A stretch of 14,318 bases of DNA from Clostridia bacterium (GTDB lineage Bacteria > Bacillota > Clostridia > UBA1381 > UMGS1253): assembly GCA_017411585.1 (NCBI GenBank), contig JAFQPV010000146.1:1-14318 (forward strand). Reading direction: 5' to 3'. The notes under the pieces were generated by a model. That model was not told the origin of the DNA. It saw nothing but the letters and a program-made list of their open reading frames with translations, and did not search any database. This document shows, piece after piece, positions 1-5,846 of the stretch. Every line of letters begins with the position of its first letter. Positions within the stretch are counted from its first letter, which is position 1. The position numbers and the translations under genes were made by a program.

Positions 1-545
1 CACTCGAGCGCGGCAAAGTAACGCGCGAGCAGGTTTTACTCAACCGCTTTAAGGTGCTTTTTGAGGAGTTCGGCATAAACTGCGATGCTTTTAAGGTCAA
101 GACCAGCTACGAAGCAAACCTCGGCGAAGGACATTATTTTATCGGCGGCGCAGAGGCGCTTTTATAAGCCCGGCACGGAAAATACAAGCTCTATCTCGCC
201 TCCAACGGCACAACCCATGTGCAGACCGGACGCATTAAAAGCGCCGGCATTGCGCGCTATTTCGAGGAAATCTTTATTTCCCAGGTCGTCGGCGCCAACA
301 AACCGAGCATAGAATTTTTCAACCGCTGTTTTTCTAAAATCGAAGATTTCAAAAAAGAAGAAACCATCATAATCGGCGACAGCTTATCGTCTGACATCGC
401 AGGCGGCATCGCTGCGGGCATCCACACCTGCTGGTTTAATCCGCACGGTGCACCGATGCCATCAGACAACAAACCCGATTTCACCGTAAAAGCACTTGAT
501 GAAATACCGACACTATTGGAGGCACTGCAAAATGAAACTGTTTGA
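1..545 (+). pseudogene. YjjG/YfnB-type HAD 5'-nucleotidase, 5' end outside window, interrupted by in-frame TAA
   Basis: The protein reads in one frame (codons starting at position 3) from the window edge to the TGA at 543-545, except for a TAA at 165-167. Both sides of the stop clearly belong to one HAD hydrolase. Before it lie the helical cap (LERGKVTREQ...) and GEGHYFIGGAEALL; after it come HGKYKLYLASNG (HAD motif II), ANKPS (motif III lysine) and IIGDSLSSDI (motif IV). The tail CWFNPHG...PDFTVKALDEI resembles YjjG/YfnB house-cleaning pyrimidine 5'-nucleotidases, which dephosphorylate canonical and non-canonical nucleoside monophosphates in the cytosol. Motif I (DxDxT) would lie upstream of the window. 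The stop falls between cap and motif II, so a truncated product would lack motifs II-IV. A single base change from CAA, GAA or AAA would create it. A GTG at 219 could restart translation but has no ribosome site and would leave only the C-terminal third. Sequencing error is the main alternative. The 3' end overlaps the lyase gene by 14 nt. Confidence 0.8.
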
Positions 546-2334
546 AAATAAAACCTATACACTTTTACCATACAAGGATTTTAAACTTTTTTCCGATGCC
601 GCGCCGTTCCCGAGCGCTGATAGCGCACTTGGGCAGCAATTCATAGAAAAGGCAAACGAAGCTTTAAAGAGCGAAATCCCGCAGCTGTATGCAAGCGTAT
701 ACCGCCGCTTTACAGAGGACGGTAACCGCACAGATTTCGAGGATGCTTACTTTGGTCGTCGCACTCTGCTTCGCACGTTGCTTTTGGGCGAAATTACAGA
801 AAACAAAAACCGCTACACAGACAAAATCATCGACCTCGTATGGCTGATGCTGGAGGAAACAAGCTGGGTGCTCCCTGCACACAACCATCAGGAGTACAGC
901 CTCATAGCAGAGGATACAAAATACACGCCGCTGCCGCTCAATTATGACGGCACATACAACTTCATCGACTTGTTTTCCGCGGAAACCGGCACACTTTTAT
1001 CTTTAGTGTACTATTTTTTAAAGGACAAAATCGAGGCAAAGGTGCCCGGTGCCGTCAATGACCGCATTGTATATGCCGTAAACACGCGTATCCTTGCACC
1101 ATTTCTTCGCCTTGAAAATATGTGGTGGATGGGCAAGACCGGCAAAAGGCCGAACAACTGGAATCCATGGATCATTTCCAATGTGCTTTTGTGCTGTGCC
1201 TGCGCCGAAGCAAACGATATGCAAAGAAGCCGCATCACCCATAAGGCGCTGCGGATATTAGATGCCTTTATCGACCCTTATGCAGAAGACGGCGGTTGTA
1301 ACGAAGGTCCGCACTACTGGAGCGAAGCCTCCGGCGGACTTATGGATATTTTTGAAATTTTAGAGGATTTAACCGGCGGTTGTCCTGAAATTTTCGAAAC
1401 ACCGCTTGTGTATAATATGTTTGACTATATCCGCAAGGTGCATATGACCGGAAATTATTTCACCACCTTCGCCGACGCCGCACCGGAATTATATAAAGAC
1501 GGACTGCCTTATGTTCTGCGTATGGCAAAAAAGACCAAAAACGCACAACTGTACGACTTTGCGGCACAACTGACCCCGACACTGCAATTCCCATATGCCA
1601 GCCGCGGTCATAACTACCGCATATTCAAAAACCTTTGCACTGAAATTCCCGCACAAACGGACTACACACCTGCTGACTTTGACTGCCTGCCGAATCTGCA
1701 GATTGCCGTATGGCGCAAGGGTGGATTTTGCGCAGCCATCAAGGGTGGACACAACGGCGAAAGCCACAACCACAACGATGTCGGCAACTGCATTATTCTG
1801 CATAACGCCAAGCCAATCTTCATCGACATCGGCGCACCAACCTATACCAAGGATTTGTTCAGTAGCAAGCGCTATGAGGTGTTCCCGACAGCATCCGAAT
1901 ACCACAATCTGCCGATTGTAAACGGTCATACGCAAAAGGTCGGTGCCGACTACCGTGCAAACCGATTTGCAGCGGATGTAGACAGCGGTGTTGTAGACTA
2001 TACAAGCGCGTACGGCGACGAAACCGTACGCAGCTGTGTGCGTGAGATAAACGTAACCGAAAACAGTGTGTCTTTGCACGAAAGCATCAAAGCAAACGGC
2101 GAAATCCAATTGCAATACTATATGGCAAAGCAACCGCAAATGCTTGAAGGCAACATTCTTGCGTTGGAAGGCGTAAACATCACACTGCCATCCGATGTAA
2201 ACTGCAGTATCGAAGCTGTGCCGCTGACGGATGCAAAAATCATTAAAAACTGGCATACGGATACGCTGTACAAGCTCGTTATTGTCGGCAAAAACGATAT
2301 AGATATAACTTTGCAAATTGAACCTGAAATCTAA
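532..2334 (+). CDS. Heparinase II/III-family polysaccharide lyase, apparently cytoplasmic
   Basis: A 600-residue protein starting at ATG 532, chosen because GGAGG lies at 518-522; the upstream in-frame TTG/ATG at 496/499 lack a comparable site. The N-terminal two thirds are helix-rich and fit the (alpha/alpha) toroid of these lyases, with NNWNPW at residues 208-213 and GPHYW around Tyr262. The C-terminal beta-sandwich (PF07940-type) begins near residue 400 with GGHNGESHNHNDVGN (His407, His412, His414), followed by PIFIDIGAPTYT. Asn209/211, Tyr262 and His412/414 are candidates for the Asn/Tyr/His catalytic set known in PL12/15/17/21 lyases, which break uronic-acid-containing chains by beta-elimination. 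There is no signal peptide (it starts MKLFENKTYTLLPYK), so it probably acts on imported oligosaccharides. Translation may be coupled to the overlapping HAD gene. Substrate (heparinoid, alginate, ulvan or other) cannot be told. Family assignment is firm; lyase activity is inferred. Confidence 0.9.
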   Translation: MKLFENKTYTLLPYKDFKLFSDAAPFPSADSALGQQFIEKANEALKSEIPQLYASVYRRFTEDGNRTDFEDAYFGRRTLLRTLLLGEITENKNRYTDKIIDLVWLMLEETSWVLPAHNHQEYSLIAEDTKYTPLPLNYDGTYNFIDLFSAETGTLLSLVYYFLKDKIEAKVPGAVNDRIVYAVNTRILAPFLRLENMWWMGKTGKRPNNWNPWIISNVLLCCACAEANDMQRSRITHKALRILDAFIDPYAEDGGCNEGPHYWSEASGGLMDIFEILEDLTGGCPEIFETPLVYNMFDYIRKVHMTGNYFTTFADAAPELYKDGLPYVLRMAKKTKNAQLYDFAAQLTPTLQFPYASRGHNYRIFKNLCTEIPAQTDYTPADFDCLPNLQIAVWRKGGFCAAIKGGHNGESHNHNDVGNCIILHNAKPIFIDIGAPTYTKDLFSSKRYEVFPTASEYHNLPIVNGHTQKVGADYRANRFAADVDSGVVDYTSAYGDETVRSCVREINVTENSVSLHESIKANGEIQLQYYMAKQPQMLEGNILALEGVNITLPSDVNCSIEAVPLTDAKIIKNWHTDTLYKLVIVGKNDIDITLQIEPEI

Positions 2335-2370
2335 AAAGGTAGGTGACAGAACCCTCTGTCACCTACCTTT
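2335..2370. terminator. Bidirectional hairpin terminator between convergent genes
   Basis: A perfect 16-bp stem (arm AAAGGTAGGTGACAGA, 2335-2350; loop ACCC; arm 2355-2370). It is followed by AATTTTAT on the plus strand and by TTTTTAG on the minus strand. It starts directly after the lyase stop codon and ends 11 nt before the stop of the convergent secreted-protein gene, so it can end transcription from both sides. The stem is unusually long and perfect and resembles small palindromic repeats scattered in some Clostridia. Confidence 0.85.
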
Positions 2371-2381
2371 AATTTTATAAT

Positions 2382-3518
2382 TTAATATTTCGGATACACT
2401 TTGGTATCCACCGTAAGTACTACCGTATTAACATCGCTGTGACCATTCCACTTTGCACTGATGCTATACAGTCTACCAAGCGCATCATACGGAATAAAGA
2501 ATCTGTAGTCCACTTTCTTTGCAGCCGTAATCAGCTTAAGCTGTGTGTTTACACCGTATGCCATATCAGAACCACTTGCAATCTTATAATCGCCCATTGC
2601 GCTATGCAATAGCAGCGCATCCATTTCCGCTTCGCTCCATGTAAACAAGTTTGCACCCTTCATGCCAATTTGCTCTAAAACTGCACGAACCGGAAGCATC
2701 GGAATACCGTCTTGCATATACGCCGGCGCATCCAACGGTACGCTGCGACCGTAGACCATCATTGTATCTGCACCAATTGTAATCACAATTTGATTGTCTT
2801 TAATATTACTTACATCACCCATATCGGATACATCCGTACCGCCTTCCGGCGCAGTAAACACCGGTGGCACATATGCTTCCCATCCGGAATACAGCACAGT
2901 ATCCTGTTTAATCCGCACTGACGGGTCCAACGGCTCTGTTAGTGCCTCGTCCATATACCATTGTGTAAACGTAAAATCCTTTACTGTCGGATTCTTCTCC
3001 GGTATACGATGCACTAACGTTGCATTTTGTTGTATATACTTGGTTTCAAACACATTGCCGTCATAGTCTAAAAACTTCACCTCGTAGCTCGGAAGCGGGC
3101 TTCCGCCGCCCGAACGGCTTACCGGTTCAAGGATATAAAATTCCCAAGTGTCTGCATAGGTATCAGACAAGGTTCTGAGTTTCGAAGGCATTTCTTCTGC
3201 CGATATCAAACCAACGTCTGCTTTTACTTCAGCCGCACCACTGCTGTGACCCGCTCTTCCGCCAAGCCAAACGCGCCAGGTGTCAGCGTCTGTGGTTGCA
3301 CCGGCCGACGTTAAAGAATCACGCATGTTTCCATACGAATCCAAGTCCATCCAACTATACAGCCAACCACCAATCTCTGTCGTAACACCAAGTGATATAC
3401 CGCCGTTTTCAGCAACATAAACATCCGCATAATCTGCCGCCAAACTTACACCAGGAATACTCAGCAGCATCAAAAACGCCACCCACGCTGCCAACAATCC
3501 CTTCATTCTTTTTTTCAT
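2382..3518 (-). CDS. Secreted modular protein: signal peptide, InlB-type repeat, copper-amine-oxidase-N-like domain
   Basis: A 378-residue protein with a clear Sec signal peptide: MKKRMKG, a hydrophobic stretch at 8-24, and probable cleavage after SLA27. Residues 28-140 form a mature N-terminal region with no recognised family, containing several Trp and Gly residues and ending in a GGGSPLP linker. Residues 145-213 (YEVKFLDYDGNVFETKYIQ... to LYSGWE) match the Listeria-Bacteroides/InlB B-repeat (Flg_new) pattern, a beta-grasp module of surface proteins. Residues about 243-373 resemble the copper amine oxidase N-terminal-like module (PF07833 type: VPLDAPAYMQDGIPMLPVRAVLEQIG), common in clostridial cell-surface proteins and with no known enzymatic activity. 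No sortase motif or S-layer repeats are seen. The ribosome site GGAGG is at 3528-3532. The gene lies 74 nt after a glycosyltransferase gene with no terminator between them, so it may share that transcript. Location outside the membrane is well supported; role is unknown. Confidence 0.85.
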   Translation of the reverse strand: MKKRMKGLLAAWVAFLMLLSIPGVSLAADYADVYVAENGGISLGVTTEIGGWLYSWMDLDSYGNMRDSLTSAGATTDADTWRVWLGGRAGHSSGAAEVKADVGLISAEEMPSKLRTLSDTYADTWEFYILEPVSRSGGGSPLPSYEVKFLDYDGNVFETKYIQQNATLVHRIPEKNPTVKDFTFTQWYMDEALTEPLDPSVRIKQDTVLYSGWEAYVPPVFTAPEGGTDVSDMGDVSNIKDNQIVITIGADTMMVYGRSVPLDAPAYMQDGIPMLPVRAVLEQIGMKGANLFTWSEAEMDALLLHSAMGDYKIASGSDMAYGVNTQLKLITAAKKVDYRFFIPYDALGRLYSISAKWNGHSDVNTVVLTVDTKVYPKY

Positions 3519-3592
3519 ACTGCATCGCCTCCAAGCATAAATATATTCGCAAAACTACACTTTGCTATACTTTATAAATTCTACAAAATGCT

Positions 3593-4291
3593 TTATTTTC
3601 CTTTTTTATTGCACAAAATTAAACACAAATGTCTAAATCCGTCCCGAATACTGCGAAGATGCGGTTTCCCCGTGCGTTTGTCCTTTCGAAGTACTGTAGG
3701 GATTTCACATATTTTTTTACCGGATTTTGCAAATGCCCCGATGATTTCCGTCGCAAACTCCATACCGCCGCAGTGCAAATCCAAATTGCGCGCTGTCTGT
3801 GCTTCAAATCCACGCAAGCCGCAGTGGAAATCGCCTATCGCTACACCATAGCGAAGCCTGCCGAGAAAAGAAAGTATCGGGACACCAATGTGTTTATGCG
3901 CAAACGGCATTGCCCCCTTCGCAATGCCGCCCTTATAGCGATTGCCTACCACCATGGCGTACCCTTCGCGCAATTTATCCAAAAACGTCTGCAGCTGTGA
4001 AAAATTATAACTGCCATCACTGTCGCCCATAATGATATATTTGCCCTTTGCAGCTGCAATGCCGCCGAGAAGTGCGTTACCGTATCCCCTTTTTTGAATA
4101 TGAACCACACGCGCTCCCTCAGCAATAGCAATCGCCGGCGAGCCATCCGAACTGCCGTTATCTGCAATGACAATTTCCGCATCGATGCCGTGTGCCTCTA
4201 TACACGCCTTTGCTTCACGAATAGAAAAGGCAAGGCTGTCTGCCTCATTTAGGCATGGCATTAAAACAGTCAGTTCATACATATCTTTCAT
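3593..4291 (-). CDS. Family 2 glycosyltransferase (dolichyl-phosphate-mannose-synthase-like), catalytic domain only
   Basis: A 232-residue GT-A fold transferase. Visible motifs are MPCLNEADSL at 11-20, ADNGSSDGS at 43-51 (nucleotide-sugar binding), the DSD metal motif at 90-92 (GDSDGSYNF), GNRYKGGI at 116-123, DFHCGLRGF at 154-162 and GGMEFATEI at 175-183. It resembles DPM1-type enzymes that move a sugar from a nucleotide donor to a polyprenyl phosphate at the inner face of the membrane. Many bacterial relatives continue after KPHLRSIRDGFRHL into membrane helices; this one stops 10 residues later. No hydrophobic segment follows in the frames checked, so the C-terminal membrane part is absent rather than frameshifted. 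Its ATG overlaps the TGA of the upstream membrane-protein gene (ATGA, 4288-4291), indicating translational coupling and probably a shared task, with that protein as membrane partner or user of the lipid-linked sugar. Family is firm; donor and acceptor unknown. Confidence 0.9.
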   Translation of the reverse strand: MKDMYELTVLMPCLNEADSLAFSIREAKACIEAHGIDAEIVIADNGSSDGSPAIAIAEGARVVHIQKRGYGNALLGGIAAAKGKYIIMGDSDGSYNFSQLQTFLDKLREGYAMVVGNRYKGGIAKGAMPFAHKHIGVPILSFLGRLRYGVAIGDFHCGLRGFEAQTARNLDLHCGGMEFATEIIGAFAKSGKKICEIPTVLRKDKRTGKPHLRSIRDGFRHLCLILCNKKGK

Positions 4292-5607
4292 GCCTTATGC
4301 CCCCTCTTTTGCTTTTTCTGTTTTTGTATCTTGCCTGTATACAAAACCAAAGCTGCCAAAACAGCAAAGACAAAGCAAATCAGCGCGCGATAGGTAAAAA
4401 AGCAGTGCCGGTACGAATGCGCGTGCAGCACGAGATAGCGTAAAAATACGCTGCTCGATACTAAAAACAGCAACGATGCCGCAGCATCTGCGCGCGGCTT
4501 TCTGAAAAGGTACAGCACCGAGCCGAGCACCATCACGCTAATCCCAAACCCTGTCAGCAGAATCGGGAAAGAAAAGCGTGCTCCACTACCAAAAAGTACC
4601 GAAAAATTCGAAAATACACCATAAAGCAGTTTTGTAAAAAGATTGGCATCCGCTAACAGTGCTGTTTCCTCCACGCGTACTGCAGCTGATGAAAGCGCCA
4701 GCGCAAAAACACTCTCACCGGTCGCAACACTTGCCATCGCCCACTTTGCCAAAAACATCGCCACATAGGACAACATCCACGAAACGGCACACCGTGCAAG
4801 CCAGCCTATGTTTTCTTTAAAGCCACCCAAGCGGTTTTCGCTTGCACGCAACGCAATCACCAACAATAGCGGAAGTACAAGCGTCACAGTTTCTGTGGTC
4901 AAAAAATCAAAAAATGCAATACACGCACCACTAATGACACTCAATAAACTCAGCATTTCATTCCCTTTGCGTTCAAAGAGTATAAACAATATACAAAATA
5001 AGAATCCCAGTATAAACGGCGGCTGATATTCCATACTTAACCTGATGTGCCAAATTTGTATGCATAGCAAGGATAGCAAAAAAGCCGCTGCAAGCTTAAA
5101 ATGCTTTCGGCAAATAAGCAAAGCCAGCACACCCAGGGCAAGTAGCGCCGCAAATACCAAACCGATGTTTTTAATCCCCGACACATCGGTAAACAAATGC
5201 ATCGGTCTTACCAGCAGGCTCATCCCATGCCAATAGCGCGTATAATCCGTATTTGCATGCACATTTTCCGTCACGGTTTTATAAAGTCCGTAACCTTCAC
5301 TGATTTGCTCGCCGTCATAATAACACGTATCCAGCGCGCTGACAAACGGATTTCCCGCACCCATCCGCCAAGCAATACCCAGCAAAATTGAGTCCGCATA
5401 GTTATCCTGCACTGCAAAAAGCGCCTGATTTTTATCCGTATGCGGATAAGGCTGCGCATCTTTATAATGCAAAGCACTTTTTACCATATTGTCATAGAGT
5501 GCTTCATTCGGAATACAGCACATTGCGACCAGTGCCAAATACAGCACCGCCCACACTAAGGCAAATACACCAATATGCTTACCGATCGAAATCCATTTGT
5601 TTTTCAA
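4288..5607 (-). CDS. Multi-spanning GT-C-like membrane protein of unknown specificity
   Basis: A 439-residue integral membrane protein with about nine to eleven hydrophobic segments (roughly 12-32, 147-166, 172-187, 197-211, 217-233, 239-253, 271-290, 346-367, 377-394, 405-423) and a basic tail KIQKQKKQKRGHKA. A large loop at 33-146, probably outside, contains DNYADS at 68-73 and YTRYWHGM at 122-129. HSYRHCFFTYR at 397-407 lies just before the last helix. This layout fits membrane glycosyltransferases or related lipid-linked sugar enzymes (GT-C type), but no canonical DxD catalytic motif can be named with confidence. The start is TTG at 5605-5607, supported by AAGGGGG seven nt upstream; no ATG nearby is placed better. 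Coupling to the family 2 glycosyltransferase supports a role in surface glycan assembly. It could instead be a non-catalytic membrane partner. Confidence 0.75.
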   Translation of the reverse strand: MKNKWISIGKHIGVFALVWAVLYLALVAMCCIPNEALYDNMVKSALHYKDAQPYPHTDKNQALFAVQDNYADSILLGIAWRMGAGNPFVSALDTCYYDGEQISEGYGLYKTVTENVHANTDYTRYWHGMSLLVRPMHLFTDVSGIKNIGLVFAALLALGVLALLICRKHFKLAAAFLLSLLCIQIWHIRLSMEYQPPFILGFLFCILFILFERKGNEMLSLLSVISGACIAFFDFLTTETVTLVLPLLLVIALRASENRLGGFKENIGWLARCAVSWMLSYVAMFLAKWAMASVATGESVFALALSSAAVRVEETALLADANLFTKLLYGVFSNFSVLFGSGARFSFPILLTGFGISVMVLGSVLYLFRKPRADAAASLLFLVSSSVFLRYLVLHAHSYRHCFFTYRALICFVFAVLAALVLYTGKIQKQKKQKRGHKA

Positions 5608-5725
5608 GGTAATGCCCCCTTCACTTTCTATCTGTAAATATTCTGTTTTAATTATTTTTTTCCTTTTAAAAAATGTATATTTCCTTCAAAAAATGCTCAT
5701 AATGAAAATGACCTCACGAAATACA

Positions 5726-5791
5726 TTTTCGATGCAGCGCCGCAGGTCCAACCCCAACCAACGGCGCGAAACGAAAAGGGTCAATCCTTTT
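5726..5791 (-). other. Structured leader: nested hairpin with G-rich loop, plus a small second hairpin
   Basis: On the minus strand, upstream of the membrane-protein gene, an outer stem pairs 5726-5731 with 5772-5777 (TTTTCG/CGAAAA). An inner stem pairs 5737-5742 with 5762-5767 (GCGCCG/CGGCGC). The 19-nt loop, read on the minus strand, contains GGTTGGGGTTGG (complement of 5748-5759): four GG pairs, able in principle to form a two-tier G-quadruplex. Next to it AAAAGG at 5774-5779 can pair with CCTTTT at 5786-5791, competing with the outer stem. The block is richer in G+C than the rest of the 5608-5796 gap, which otherwise holds AT-rich leader sequence with no convincing promoter. It may be a leader element, a small RNA or a dispersed repeat. 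Confidence 0.4.
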
Positions 5792-5796
5792 CCCCC

Positions 5797-5841
5797 AACA
5801 AAGAAAGACGGATGCGATTTTCGCATCCGTCTTTCTTTGTT
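5797..5841. terminator. 21-bp hairpin terminator of the fucU-regulator operon
   Basis: A perfect inverted repeat of 21 nt (5797-5817 with 5821-5841) around a TTT loop. The GC-rich core GACGGATGCGA/TCGCATCCGTC is flanked by AAAGAAA/TTTCTTTG tracts, so either strand has a U-rich 3' side. It begins 6 nt after the TAG stop of the minus-strand regulator gene and separates that operon from the membrane-protein leader. Confidence 0.85.
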
Positions 5842-5846
5842 AAAAA

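Noticed and set aside
165..167. Reassigned or recoded TAA codon
   Set aside because: Other genes in the window use TAA as a normal stop, and no recoding signal is evident.
1489..2316. 275-codon open frame on the minus strand opposite the lyase gene
   Set aside because: Composition is typical of an antisense shadow (rich in Cys, Val, His), no ribosome site, no recognisable domain, and the plus strand encodes conserved lyase motifs over the same bases.
3519..3592. Separate promoter for the secreted-protein gene
   Set aside because: AT-rich with several TATA-like words, but no -35 at suitable spacing; co-transcription with the upstream gene is equally likely.
3540..3625. Frameshift in the A-rich stretch at the end of the family 2 glycosyltransferase
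   Set aside because: The alternative frame checked (IKKENKAFCRIYKV) gives no membrane helix and soon stops, so the short C-terminus is not explained by a frameshift.
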